From NCBI GenBank assembly GCA_002696685.1, contig NZSI01000039.1:1-29407 (forward strand): 29,407 nucleotides of DNA, read 5' to 3'. Position 1 is the first letter of the stretch. Each line of letters starts with the position of its first letter. The DNA is from Chloroflexota bacterium. Lineage in GTDB: Bacteria; Chloroflexota; Dehalococcoidia; SAR202; UBA826. A program made the translations under genes and the position numbers. Positions 1-8,662 of this stretch are shown in pieces. The notes under the pieces are model-generated. The model saw only the letters and a program-made list of their open reading frames with translations, ran no database searches and was not told the origin of the DNA.

Positions 1-635
1 AACCTTATCAGAAACCACATCCCCCGCTATGGCTAGCGGGATCTTCAGAAGGTTCGATGAAACTTGCGGCAGCTAAAGATATTACGCCTTTGACTTCTAG
101 CATGATGGGCATGGAGGGGGTGGCCTCTCAATTTGGAAGCTATGTTAGGGCACGAAATGATTTAGGTAAGTCAGTTGAAGACCTTCAAATGTCATTGCAA
201 TGTATGACTCATTGCGCTCCGACGATGGAGGAGGCGTTGAATCAACTGCCCTATATCAGATGGCAGATTCGTGCTCAGAAAGCTCTTACAGAGAGGAGAG
301 TGGTAAATGGGAAAACTCAGGCTGAGCCATATGAGGGTGAAATGGCTCAGGATATTTTTTTGGACAGGACCTATCTGGGTGATCCTGAGTCTCTGATCAA
401 CAAATTCAAGCGGGCGAATGATATTGGTATCACTAATATCAGTCTCTGGATGGACTGGGGTGGGATAAAGCATGAGAACCTGATGGGGTCTATTAAACTC
501 TTTGGTGAAGAAGTTCTACCAGTTTTAAAGGATCTTAATCCTCCTGAGAGTTCTGTAGCAAACGCTATTGCCTCAGCGGAAGTAGAGGGAACTTTTACTG
601 TTACAGGAGATAGATTGTCAGCTGATGGTGGATAA
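1..635 (+). CDS. Luciferase-like flavin-dependent monooxygenase, 3' part (cut by window start)
   Basis: The frame is open from base 3 to the stop at 635, and the first visible residues read YQKPHPPLWLAG, a hallmark stretch of the bacterial luciferase-like (F420/FMN) monooxygenase fold. The ATG at 57 is therefore internal and the gene begins outside the window. About 210 residues are present, roughly the C-terminal 60% of a family protein of about 350 residues. The family uses reduced flavin (FMNH2 or F420H2) and O2 to oxidise carbonyl, sulfur or amine substrates in the cytoplasm; the substrate here is unknown. The C-terminal part has the usual pattern of a helical insertion, then the tract around YLGDPESLINKFKRANDIGI, where the enzyme tests flavin and closes the barrel. 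Two SDR genes follow 15 bases downstream and probably belong to the same unit. Family confident, substrate unknown. Confidence 0.85.
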   Translation, partial: PYQKPHPPLWLAGSSEGSMKLAAAKDITPLTSSMMGMEGVASQFGSYVRARNDLGKSVEDLQMSLQCMTHCAPTMEEALNQLPYIRWQIRAQKALTERRVVNGKTQAEPYEGEMAQDIFLDRTYLGDPESLINKFKRANDIGITNISLWMDWGGIKHENLMGSIKLFGEEVLPVLKDLNPPESSVANAIASAEVEGTFTVTGDRLSADGG

Positions 636-650
636 GAGCACTTCGATTAA

Positions 651-1319
651 ATGAATATTTTGGTGACAAATCCTGCTTCACGATTGTCCCGTGAGATTGT
701 TCAGGCTCTCAGCCTTGCCCATGAAGTAGAGTTGGCAGAGGGTCCCTTTGGCCATGAAGAAGCCCAAAATGAACTTGTGAAAGACGTAGACACGGTAGTT
801 CATTCCCTCCAGGATTCTCCGTCAATAGACGAATCTGAACGCCTTGACCAAGCAATGCGTCAAACTTACAACCTATTGTGGACATGTGTTCAAGGGGGAG
901 TTTCTAGGTTTGTTTTCCTATCATCTCTTTCATCTATGAAAAGCTATCCAGAAAACTATTTGGTCAATGAAAAATGGAGACCCCTCCCAACGACGGAAAT
1001 TGATGGACTTTGTTTTCACCTAGCCGAGTTTGTATGTAGAGAATATGGACGGGAACGAGGCATAGATGTTCGTGTACTCCGATTAGGGGATTTGGACTGG
1101 GACGGTGAATCAGATTCCGATTCTGTTCTATATGGTTCTGACGCTTTGAACGGGGTTATCAGGGCAATTGAAGTAGACTTGGAAGCAGGTTCATGGGCAC
1201 CTGCCAGTAAATGGAACGTTTTTCACTTGCAGTCGGGTAATCCGTCGAAACCATCAAGATTTTCAACGAGGAAGGCGGAAATAGAACTGGGGTTTATTCC
1301 CGGAGGTTTCCAAGAATGA
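651..1319 (+). CDS. Degenerate extended SDR / NAD-dependent epimerase-like protein
   Basis: A 222-residue protein with the overall pattern of an extended short-chain dehydrogenase/NAD-dependent epimerase: beta-alpha start (MNILVTNPASRLSREIV), a VSRFVFLSSLSS strand near 84-95 and an EFVCREYGRERGIDVRVLRLG tract near 126-146. Two hallmarks are missing. The glycine-rich TGxxGxxG nucleotide loop is replaced by TNPASRLS (6-13), and no YxxxK pair sits where expected; the equivalent stretch reads LCFHL (120-124), and the nearest candidate, Y103 and K108, has the wrong spacing. It overlaps the next SDR gene by four bases (ATGA), so the two are almost certainly translated together. I infer a non-catalytic partner or a very divergent enzyme. 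A classical active dehydrogenase is unlikely. Confidence 0.75.
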   Translation: MNILVTNPASRLSREIVQALSLAHEVELAEGPFGHEEAQNELVKDVDTVVHSLQDSPSIDESERLDQAMRQTYNLLWTCVQGGVSRFVFLSSLSSMKSYPENYLVNEKWRPLPTTEIDGLCFHLAEFVCREYGRERGIDVRVLRLGDLDWDGESDSDSVLYGSDALNGVIRAIEVDLEAGSWAPASKWNVFHLQSGNPSKPSRFSTRKAEIELGFIPGGFQE

Positions 1320-2065
1320 AAATTCTTATTCTAGGGTCTAATGGAATGTTGGGACCCTACGTTGAGAGGGTTTTACAAAACGACCATGATCTCCTTCTGA
1401 CTGATGTAGATGATGAATATGATGGATGTAACGAATATAGTCAGCTTGATGTCTCCGATTTAGAAGGAGTTATATCTGCAGCTGAAGGTGTTGATGCAAT
1501 CGTTAATCTTTCGGTTCTCAGGCCTGACCGACAAATTGCTTTCGATGTTAACGCACGAGGTTGTTACAACATGATGAAAGCTGCTGTGCAGCATGGTATA
1601 TCCCGGGTAGTAAACACAGGGCCTCACTTTACGATTGCGGGTCCCAACTATGAAGATTTCGAGTTCAATATAAGCACAGAAATACCTTCGCAGTCTGGAA
1701 CGGGTTTGTATGCACACACCAAGTCTTTGGGTCAGGAAATCTGTAGGGTCTACTCTGAAAATCACGACTTACATGTAATTACATTACTTTTTTACAACTT
1801 CAGGGAGCCTGCCGATAACATGCTTCCAGAATCCAGGGCAGATTCTCACCAGTTTGTACCGTTCTCAGTAACCTGGGAAGATGCTGCCCGTGCTTTTCCA
1901 CTTGCGTTGGAGATCCCAGAGACCCAGTTACCTTCCAAGTGTGAGTTATTTAACATATTTTGTGATTTGCCTCACGGGCAATTTCAGAATGAAAAATCCC
2001 GGCGTATCCTAGGTTGGGACCCGACGGATAATCTTGATAAGTATTGGAAAAAAGATTCAATCTAA
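1316..2065 (+). CDS. Extended SDR, NAD-dependent epimerase/dehydratase family
   Basis: A 249-residue protein with an intact nucleotide-binding loop GSNGMLG (7-13, GxxGxxG), an acidic residue after the second strand (D30) fitting NAD(H) preference, and the catalytic pair Y132-A-H-T-K136. The NARGCYNMMKAA helix (79-90) and the VVNTG strand (98-102) are typical of extended SDRs acting on nucleotide sugars or other hydroxy/oxo substrates. The start overlaps the stop of the preceding degenerate SDR (ATGA), indicating translational coupling. At 249 residues it is shorter than the usual 300-340 of sugar epimerases, with a trimmed C-terminal substrate domain. The substrate cannot be told; downstream, a GGT-like gene follows after 28 bases. 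Confidence 0.85.
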   Translation: MKILILGSNGMLGPYVERVLQNDHDLLLTDVDDEYDGCNEYSQLDVSDLEGVISAAEGVDAIVNLSVLRPDRQIAFDVNARGCYNMMKAAVQHGISRVVNTGPHFTIAGPNYEDFEFNISTEIPSQSGTGLYAHTKSLGQEICRVYSENHDLHVITLLFYNFREPADNMLPESRADSHQFVPFSVTWEDAARAFPLALEIPETQLPSKCELFNIFCDLPHGQFQNEKSRRILGWDPTDNLDKYWKKDSI

Positions 2066-2093
2066 AGGCATATTAAGTGGATAGGAGAGCGAT

Positions 2094-3914
2094 ATGGCAG
2101 GTGATGGAACAACTCAGGGGCGAGATGTAGGATTTATTCTTGAGCAGGGAGATATTAGTAGGCCACCCACCGGGAGGCCTGTGATATATGCCACCAACGG
2201 AATTATCTCGAGTGGACATTACTTGACTTCAATGGCTGGTATGAGGATGTTGATGTCAGGTGGGAATGCTTTTGATGCGCTAGTTTCAGCTACTTTCGCC
2301 GCTGCAGTAGTGGAGCCAGTAGCATCCTATTCTCTAGGCGCAGAGGCCACGTTTATGTTTCACGACGCAGGAACTGGAGACTTCCTGTCTTTGAGTGGAC
2401 AAGGTCCTGCATCCTTAAAGGCAACCCCTGAATTTTTTAAGTCGCGGGGGCATGATTCGATACCGACGGGCCCGGGTGCGGACGCGCCGCTTTCCTTTAC
2501 TGTTCCGGGGGTGGCAGCTGCTTGTTTCTCTATGTTAGAAAAGTATGGGACCAAAAGTGTCCAAGAAGTTTTGTCAGTGTCCATTGAATATGCAGAAAAT
2601 GGAATCCCTAACTATGAATATATGACTGGACGCCTAGATGCTGGTGACGCTGTGAGCCAGTTTAAACTTTTCCCACCGGGGGGGTTGGAGATTTTTTTTG
2701 ACGATGGTGATATACCCGACCCAGGAACCTTGCTTGTTCAGAAGTCTTTAGCCCGCACATTTCGCATGATGTCTGAGGCAGCCGACAAAGCAGGCCTCAA
2801 AAGGCTTGATGGTATCAGTGCTGCCAAAGATTGTTTTTACAGTGGAGATATTGCCTCTTCTATATCTGATGCCTCACGGAGAGTCGATGGGATTTTAGAT
2901 AAGTCGGATTTAGAAAATTATGAGCCGAAATATTCGGAACCTATAGGCACCACCTACATGGGTTATGGCGTTCATGGACACTCGACTTGGACCCAGGGCC
3001 CAGTTTTACAACAGGCTCTTAATATATTGGAGTCTTTCGACCTTAAATCCATGGGCCATAATAGCGTGGAATACGTACACACAGTTACCGAAGCTTTGAA
3101 ACTTGCACTAGCGGACCGCGAAGCTTTTTATGGGGATCCTGACTTTGCTTCTGTCCCTGTGGAGGGCCTTCTATCAAAGCGGTATGCGGCTGAAAGAGCG
3201 AGGGAAATCGATCATATGAAAGCCTATCCCGGAATGCCTAGTCATGGTAATCCGTGGGAATATTCAGCAGTTCAGGGTGAGGTTTCTCCACAACCTTCAT
3301 ACTCTTCAGGCGGTCCGATGGATCTCCAGCACGAAAGCGGAACTACCCACATAACTGTTATGGATGGGCAGGGCAATATCGCTTGTTCCACCCCGAGTGG
3401 AGGCGCTTTCAACAAGTCTGTATTTTTCCCTGAATTAGGATTTGCCATAAGTACTAGAAGTGAGATGCTTAATTTCACCGAAGGTCACCCTAACGTGGTA
3501 AAACCTGGAAAGCGCCCTCGCACCACTATCATCAACTACATGATTACCAAGGACGGTGTCCCTATAGCAACTATTGGATGCCCTGGCGGGGATGCCCAGG
3601 CTCAGGCTAATCTTCAACTCGTTCTTAATACGCTACTTTGGGGCATGAACCCGCAGGAGGCGGTGGAGGCTCCGAGATTTTCCAGCCTCAGTGCACCTAA
3701 CTCGTTTTATCCACACACCTATTTGCCTAATCAATTGTCGATGGAAGACGGTTTTTCCGAAGGCGTATCAGAGGGTTTAGCCAAGAAAGGTCACGATATT
3801 GTTAACGCTGCTACCTGTGGTATGGGTGCGGCAGTTGCCATTCGGAATCCTGATAGTGGTGTGCTTTCGGCAAGTGCTGATCCAAGAAGAGCTTCTTATG
3901 CAATTGGGCTTTAA
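2094..3914 (+). CDS. Gamma-glutamyltransferase-family Ntn hydrolase (YwrD-like subgroup)
   Basis: A 606-residue member of the gamma-glutamyltranspeptidase/cephalosporin acylase family, which is made as a precursor that cuts itself to expose a catalytic Thr. The nucleophile is predicted at T417 in ESGTTHITVMD, giving large (1-416) and small (417-606) chains; the terminal ADPRR motif (596-600) is also typical. GGNAFDA (56-62) matches the conserved N-terminal GGNAxDA. Where classical GGTs have a PGGS(R/S) loop for the gamma-glutamyl carboxylate, this protein has CPGGDAQ (496-502), as in the YwrD-like branch, so glutathione may not be the substrate. There is no signal peptide, so the enzyme is probably cytoplasmic, unlike periplasmic E. 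coli Ggt. AGGAG lies 6-7 bases before the ATG. Confidence 0.88.
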   Translation: MAGDGTTQGRDVGFILEQGDISRPPTGRPVIYATNGIISSGHYLTSMAGMRMLMSGGNAFDALVSATFAAAVVEPVASYSLGAEATFMFHDAGTGDFLSLSGQGPASLKATPEFFKSRGHDSIPTGPGADAPLSFTVPGVAAACFSMLEKYGTKSVQEVLSVSIEYAENGIPNYEYMTGRLDAGDAVSQFKLFPPGGLEIFFDDGDIPDPGTLLVQKSLARTFRMMSEAADKAGLKRLDGISAAKDCFYSGDIASSISDASRRVDGILDKSDLENYEPKYSEPIGTTYMGYGVHGHSTWTQGPVLQQALNILESFDLKSMGHNSVEYVHTVTEALKLALADREAFYGDPDFASVPVEGLLSKRYAAERAREIDHMKAYPGMPSHGNPWEYSAVQGEVSPQPSYSSGGPMDLQHESGTTHITVMDGQGNIACSTPSGGAFNKSVFFPELGFAISTRSEMLNFTEGHPNVVKPGKRPRTTIINYMITKDGVPIATIGCPGGDAQAQANLQLVLNTLLWGMNPQEAVEAPRFSSLSAPNSFYPHTYLPNQLSMEDGFSEGVSEGLAKKGHDIVNAATCGMGAAVAIRNPDSGVLSASADPRRASYAIGL

Positions 3915-4023
3915 ATATTCCCATACGGATTTGGAACTTATAACGTTGGCAAATTCCTTTTTGGTATGTAGAAGTACCTCGAAACCGTAGCCTTCTTCCA
4001 AGCTTTATGGGTAATATGCGCCT

Positions 4024-5049
4024 ATGAAGAAAGTGACCGTGATTTTTATGCTCGCTGTTTCACTTCTGGTTATGGCCGCCTGTCAGCAAAGTGGTGGTGG
4101 CCTATATTTCACATCTGATCGGGATGGAAACACGGAAATATATCAGACAGTGATTGGTTCAGGAGAAGAGATAAATATCACGGAAACAGGAGAGGATGAG
4201 TTTGATGCTATTCTCTCTCCAGACAGGCAGTGGATAGCTTTTCGCGTTGGTGATGAAGAAAGTTCTTCGATAGACGTTTTGAACCTGGGGTCAGGAAGTG
4301 CACCAGAGCGCTACACAGTATCACGAGGTTCAGGGAGTTTCTTTACGCCTGTATGGAGCAACGACAGTAAACGTATAGCGTTTGCCGGAGACATTGGGAA
4401 CAAAGGTGCCAGGGTTTTTATTACTGAAATAACTGAATCGTTGCCGGCTAGATTGTCAGATATAGAAGTAACGGGTGTTGGAGACTGGTCTCCCGACGGT
4501 GAATCAGTAGTGTTTTCCTCTGAAACTGGGTCTAGGTTGGGGATACATGTTAGAAATCCCGATGGGGTCAACCAGAGGCAAATGACTTGTGGCAAGGACT
4601 ACGATGCGGTGTGGTCTCCTGACTCCAAACGTTTAGCATTCATTTCTGAGAGAGAAGGTAATCCTGATATATATGTTATGGAAAGAGACGCTGAAGACGA
4701 ATTGTGCCCAAATACCAAGGACTCTCGCAAGGAGGTTTTGCGCCTCTCAGAGACTGATGAGGCGGAATCAGATATCTCATGGTCTCCCGACAGCAAACAA
4801 CTCCTTTTTGTCTCCGAAAGAGATGGGAACAAGGAGATATACGTGATGGAAAGCAGCGGAAATAAACAATCCCGTCTTACGTTCAATGAAAAAGCTGATT
4901 ATTCGCCAGTATGGTCTCCAGATGGAAGAACTATTGCATTTGTTTCGGAACTTGATGGTGATCCTGATATTTTTACGATGGATGTCAACGGACAGAATCA
5001 GACTCGGATAACGAATAATGATTCGGCTGATACAGATCCTCGGTGGTAG
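4024..5049 (+). CDS. TolB/PD40-type beta-propeller lipoprotein
   Basis: A 341-residue secreted lipoprotein: basic start (MKK), hydrophobic core, and a lipobox ending VMAAC with the lipidated Cys at residue 20. The rest is a run of PD40/WD40-like blades, each with a WSPDG-type signature (for example DWSPDGESVVF, VWSPDSKRLAF, SWSPDSKQLLF, VWSPDGRTIAF) followed by S-E-x-D-G-x-x-(D/E)-I-Y-x-M, about six blades. This is the architecture of the TolB C-terminal propeller, but the TolB N-terminal domain is absent and no tol/pal genes are near, so a role as a surface-anchored binding protein is likelier than a Tol-Pal function. It stands alone between the GGT-like gene and the proBA unit. The TAATAT at 4012-4017 would place transcription start at or next to the ATG, so the mRNA may be nearly leaderless. 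Confidence 0.85.
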   Translation: MKKVTVIFMLAVSLLVMAACQQSGGGLYFTSDRDGNTEIYQTVIGSGEEINITETGEDEFDAILSPDRQWIAFRVGDEESSSIDVLNLGSGSAPERYTVSRGSGSFFTPVWSNDSKRIAFAGDIGNKGARVFITEITESLPARLSDIEVTGVGDWSPDGESVVFSSETGSRLGIHVRNPDGVNQRQMTCGKDYDAVWSPDSKRLAFISEREGNPDIYVMERDAEDELCPNTKDSRKEVLRLSETDEAESDISWSPDSKQLLFVSERDGNKEIYVMESSGNKQSRLTFNEKADYSPVWSPDGRTIAFVSELDGDPDIFTMDVNGQNQTRITNNDSADTDPRW

Positions 5050-5208
5050 TTGTTCTCCGAATCAAAAGCTTTGATGGTTTAGCAAGTGGGGATATTAAGC
5101 CACAGGTCCTTTGTACATCTAACATGGTGTTAAGAAAATCTTAGCTTGATATGTGTCCGCTGATATAATTTTTATGTTGGTCAGACCACCCATTTATAAT
5201 CTGAATTA
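5050..5208 (+). promoter_or_regulatory. Upstream region of proBA with extended -10 promoter (5161-5169)
   Basis: The intergenic stretch contains TGATATAAT at 5161-5169, a consensus extended -10 element (TGnTATAAT), with no good -35, as expected for this promoter class. Transcription would start near 5176, about 90 bases before the preferred proB start. An AT-rich palindrome ATCAAA-AGC-TTTGAT (5061-5075) lies just after the lipoprotein stop but has no GC stem or T-run. I see no proline riboswitch or attenuator. Confidence 0.5.
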
Positions 5209-5265
5209 TTGGGCAAGTATGGGTTATTGAGTTGGTATTTAAAGAGAATTTCCAAAGATCGTTCC

Positions 5266-6423
5266 ATGTCTAATACTGTCAAGGGGAACCATAGGCGCAT
5301 CGTAGTTAAGGTGGGCACAAGCCTTCTAACAGGAGGGACAGATGAACTCGATCTGGATATGGTTGGAAACGTCGTATCACAGATTGCTACTCTCAGTATT
5401 AGCGGGATGCAAATCATATTGGTTTCTTCAGGTGCGGTTGCAGCCGGAAGGGGTGTTCTAAGGGGATTTAGCGGCCAGCGTGGTACTGGCGATTTACCTG
5501 GCAGACAGGTACTGGCTGCAGTTGGCCAAGGTAGATTGATCCACGTGTACGAGGAGGAATTTGCTTCTCATGGTTTGGTATCTGCGCAGGCGCTTCTGTC
5601 GCGCAGAGATGTAAACGATAGACTGGGATATCTTAATCTAAGAAATACGCTTTCTGCTCTTATGGATAATGGAGTCATTCCTGTAGTCAATGAAAATGAC
5701 GTTGTGGCGGTGGATGAGTTAGAAGGGGAGGTTTTCGGGGACAATGATAATTTGTCTGCTTTAATCGCCAATTTGGTTGACGCTGACCTGCTAATAATTC
5801 TTGGAACTGTAGGAGGCATGTACACCAGGGATCCCAACCTTCATGAGGATGCAGAAATTATTCCCGTTGTTCACAGATTGGATGACAGCATAAGTTCTTT
5901 AGCGGGTCCTTCTGCTGACAAAATGGGTAGGGGTGGTATGGTCACCAAGATTGAGGCTGCCCGCTTGGCGACAGCTTCTGGGGTTGATGTTGTGATAGCC
6001 AGTGGGTTAGATGGAGACGCGATCACTCGCCTTGTGGCAGGGGAGAGTCTGGGAACTCTATTCAAAGCCACAGTGAGTAAGCTAGAGAGTCGCAAACGTT
6101 GGATGTTGAGCGGTTTGAGAGATGCTACTGGCGCAAAAAATGCCATTGAAGTGGATGAGGGTGCCGTTAACGCTATGACAAGTGGTAACACGAGCCTGCT
6201 TCCGGCCGGAATAGTTGGGAGCCGAGGGACATTCGTCAGGGGGGATATCGTTTCGGTTCAAGACTCTAATGGATTTATCATTGCCGCAGGTATATCCAAC
6301 TACGGAGCAGAGGATGTAAAAAAACTGTGTGGAGTCAGGTCGAGTAGAATTGAGGAGATCCTTGGTTACCACTACGGAGATGAAGTAATCCACAAGGACA
6401 ATTTAGTACTTCTGAACGATTGA
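5266..6423 (+). CDS. proB: Glutamate 5-kinase with C-terminal PUA domain
   Basis: This is the first enzyme of proline biosynthesis, phosphorylating L-glutamate with ATP to gamma-glutamyl phosphate. The amino-acid kinase domain starts with RIVVKVGTSLLTGG (from residue 11), contains the SSGAVAAG loop, the VNENDVVAVDEL tract with FGDNDNLSALIA, and GGMYTRDP. A PUA domain follows from about residue 272 (ESRKRWMLSG onward). I prefer the ATG at 5266 (385 residues), because family members begin within about 10-15 residues of the KVGTS strand. An in-frame ATG at 5209 would add 19 residues with no family counterpart, and neither start has a strong Shine-Dalgarno. proA follows after 13 bases. Feedback inhibition by proline is known for the family. 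Confidence 0.96.
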   Translation: MSNTVKGNHRRIVVKVGTSLLTGGTDELDLDMVGNVVSQIATLSISGMQIILVSSGAVAAGRGVLRGFSGQRGTGDLPGRQVLAAVGQGRLIHVYEEEFASHGLVSAQALLSRRDVNDRLGYLNLRNTLSALMDNGVIPVVNENDVVAVDELEGEVFGDNDNLSALIANLVDADLLIILGTVGGMYTRDPNLHEDAEIIPVVHRLDDSISSLAGPSADKMGRGGMVTKIEAARLATASGVDVVIASGLDGDAITRLVAGESLGTLFKATVSKLESRKRWMLSGLRDATGAKNAIEVDEGAVNAMTSGNTSLLPAGIVGSRGTFVRGDIVSVQDSNGFIIAAGISNYGAEDVKKLCGVRSSRIEEILGYHYGDEVIHKDNLVLLND

Positions 6424-6436
6424 TACAGGATTAGGA

Positions 6437-7705
6437 ATGGACTCTGGGGAATTGAGGAAAATAGGGAAGGCGGCCACGTCTTCCGCACGAAGTTTGGCTT
6501 CCCTATCAGGGGATGTTAGGAATAAAGCTATTAGCAACATAGCAGATGGGCTATCGTCGTCAAGACCGGAAATTACCTTGGAGAATTCTCGTGATATAGA
6601 GAAGGGTAGAGAAAAAGGACTTTCTGAAGCTGTGTTGGATCGCCTTTTATTGAATTATGAACGGATTGATGCAATTGCGCGTGACGTTTTGAGCGTTGTA
6701 GGGTTGCCGGACCCGGTCGGGGAAACCATTGAGATGAATACGATGCCCAATGGGCTTGAAATCAGTCGAAGAAGGGTTCCCCTGGGTGTGATAGGCGTGA
6801 TTTATGAAAGCAGACCCAATGTAACTGTAGATATATCTGCATTGTGTTTGAAGTCTGGTAATGCTGTGATACTTCGGGGAGGGAGCGAAGCTTTTCATTC
6901 CAACACTGTTTTGGCGGATGTGATCAGGGCTGCCATTTTGGACGCAGGAATATCAAAAGATGCTGTTCAAATTGTAGGTAGCACGGACAGAAAATTTGTG
7001 TCTGAAATGCTAAAAATGGATGAGTTTATTGATCTTATGATTCCCAGGGGAGGAGCAGACTTGGTGGCTCGAGTTGCGAAAGAAGCTTCGATGCCGTCTA
7101 TAACAGGGGGAGTTGGAGTGTGCCATACATATGTAGATGAGTCAGCTTCTCTGGATATGGCAGTGGATATAGTTTTCAATGCGAAAGTTCAAAGACCGTC
7201 TGTTTGTAACGCCCTAGATACAATGTTGGTCCATGTTTCTGCGGCTCCAGAATATTTGCCCAAAATTGCCAATGCTTTTGCTGAGGCAGGGGTGGAAATG
7301 CGCTGTGATACCCGGTCAATGTCGATTTTGGGGAGCCGAGAGGATGTAAAAATCACTCCCGCTGTTGAAGAGGATTGGGATACTGAACACCTCTCTCTTA
7401 CTGCCGGCGTGAAAATTGTCGACTCTTTGGAAGCTGCCCTCGACCATATATTGAACCACGGGACTGGCCATTCAGAAGCGATCGTGACTGAAGATACTTC
7501 TTCTGCAACCAGATTTTTAAACGAGGTTGATTCGAGTGCGGTAATGGTCAATGCTTCAACGAGGTTTAACGACGGTGCGCAGTTTGGGTTAGGTGCAGAA
7601 GTTGCGATAAGTACCAATAAAATGCACGCTCGCGGGCCAATGGGACTAAAGGAATTAACTTCTTATAAATGGATAGTTTTAGGCGATGGACACATTAGGG
7701 AATAG
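6437..7705 (+). CDS. proA: Gamma-glutamyl phosphate reductase
   Basis: The second enzyme of proline biosynthesis reduces gamma-glutamyl phosphate with NADPH to glutamate semialdehyde, which cyclises to pyrroline-5-carboxylate. The 422-residue length is normal for ProA. Visible hallmarks are VPLGVIGVIYESRPNVT (114-130), the LRGGSEA cofactor strand (146-152), LMIPRGGADLV (200-210) and the catalytic Cys257 in KVQRPSVCNALDT. FGLGAEVAISTNKMHARGPMG near the C-terminus is also characteristic. AGGA lies directly upstream of the ATG. It follows proB by 13 bases, and an alpha/beta hydrolase gene starts 3 bases after its stop, so the three are probably one mRNA. proC is not in this window. Confidence 0.97.
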   Translation: MDSGELRKIGKAATSSARSLASLSGDVRNKAISNIADGLSSSRPEITLENSRDIEKGREKGLSEAVLDRLLLNYERIDAIARDVLSVVGLPDPVGETIEMNTMPNGLEISRRRVPLGVIGVIYESRPNVTVDISALCLKSGNAVILRGGSEAFHSNTVLADVIRAAILDAGISKDAVQIVGSTDRKFVSEMLKMDEFIDLMIPRGGADLVARVAKEASMPSITGGVGVCHTYVDESASLDMAVDIVFNAKVQRPSVCNALDTMLVHVSAAPEYLPKIANAFAEAGVEMRCDTRSMSILGSREDVKITPAVEEDWDTEHLSLTAGVKIVDSLEAALDHILNHGTGHSEAIVTEDTSSATRFLNEVDSSAVMVNASTRFNDGAQFGLGAEVAISTNKMHARGPMGLKELTSYKWIVLGDGHIRE

Positions 7706-7708
7706 GTA

Positions 7709-8662
7709 ATGCAAGAAGAAACGTCTTTTTTTACTTCAGAAGTCCGAGCAGAACTTAGAGAATTTGTTGCTCAGCTTGAAGAGGATCTCAGTAATCAGGT
7801 ACAGATAACGGAAATGGGCCCTGTTGACGCTAGAAAGGAACGTGAAAATGGAACTCCTACAAGGCCGAAACCAGTCCTTTCTGATAAAGCTATTATGCGC
7901 GACATACCTACAGATAATGGAGCGGTTCCAGTAAGAGCTTTTATTCCTACGACGCAAATAGATGGCGTGTATTTACATATTCATGGGGGAGGGTTTGTCA
8001 CAGGCCGAGCACATCATCAGGATGAACAATTGCTTGAGATTATGGAAGATGCCAATGCCGTCGTTATTAGTGTTGACTATCGATTGGCTCCAGAAAATCC
8101 ATATCCGGCTGCGCAAGACGATTGTGAAGCAGTTGCTGAGTGGGTTATAGAAAATGCTCCGAAAGAGTTCGGCACAGACCGAATTGCGATAGGTGGAGAA
8201 TCCGCCGGTGGCCATCTAGCTGCTTCAACTATGATTCGAATGAGAGATCGACACGGATACTCTGGCTTTGCTGCAGCGAATCTAGTCTATGGGTGGTTTG
8301 ATCTGTCTTCCACTCCAAGCAGCCGTCTCTGGGGGGACCGCTATCTCATTTTAAATACTCCGATCATGGAATGGTATTCGGAGCAGTATGTCCCTGAGCC
8401 TAAGATGCGCAGAGACCCGGATGTGTCACCTCTATTCGCTTCCTTGTACGACCTTGCTCCCGCTTTGTTTACGGTAGGCACATTGGATCCTTTGCTAGAT
8501 GATTCATTGTTCATGCATTCCCGTTGGTTTGCTTCTGGAAACCCGTCCACCTTAAATGTTTATCCTGGCGCGACTCATTCTTTTGATAAGCAGCCAACCA
8601 AGTTGGCTGAACTTGTCAAAGCTAAAATGAGAGGCTTTATAGCGGAGAGTTTTCAGTCTTGA
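7709..8662 (+). CDS. HSL-family alpha/beta hydrolase (esterase/lipase)
   Basis: A 317-residue cytoplasmic esterase of the hormone-sensitive-lipase group. The oxyanion-hole motif HGGG is at 92-95, the nucleophile elbow GGESAGG places Ser165, and the triad is completed by Asp260 (GTLDPLLDDS) and His290 (GATHSFD). VDYRLAPENPYPAA (122-135) is a signature of this family. It probably hydrolyses short acyl esters; the natural substrate is unknown. The ATG lies 3 bases after the proA stop, so it shares the proBA transcript, an unusual partner for proline genes. Its last 26 bases overlap, head-on, the 3' end of the minus-strand MFS gene. Confidence 0.92.
   Translation: MQEETSFFTSEVRAELREFVAQLEEDLSNQVQITEMGPVDARKERENGTPTRPKPVLSDKAIMRDIPTDNGAVPVRAFIPTTQIDGVYLHIHGGGFVTGRAHHQDEQLLEIMEDANAVVISVDYRLAPENPYPAAQDDCEAVAEWVIENAPKEFGTDRIAIGGESAGGHLAASTMIRMRDRHGYSGFAAANLVYGWFDLSSTPSSRLWGDRYLILNTPIMEWYSEQYVPEPKMRRDPDVSPLFASLYDLAPALFTVGTLDPLLDDSLFMHSRWFASGNPSTLNVYPGATHSFDKQPTKLAELVKAKMRGFIAESFQS

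Noticed and set aside
4311..4886. Minus-strand open frames across the lipoprotein gene
   Set aside because: They mirror the repeated WSPD codons of the real gene, lack ribosome sites and have low-complexity translations.
5061..5075. Palindrome ATCAAA-AGC-TTTGAT after the lipoprotein gene as a terminator
   Set aside because: Stem is AT-rich with a 3-base loop and no T-run follows.
5209..5265. Upstream ATG as the proB start
   Set aside because: Adds 19 residues not found in glutamate 5-kinases and has no ribosome site; the ATG at 5266 matches family N-termini.
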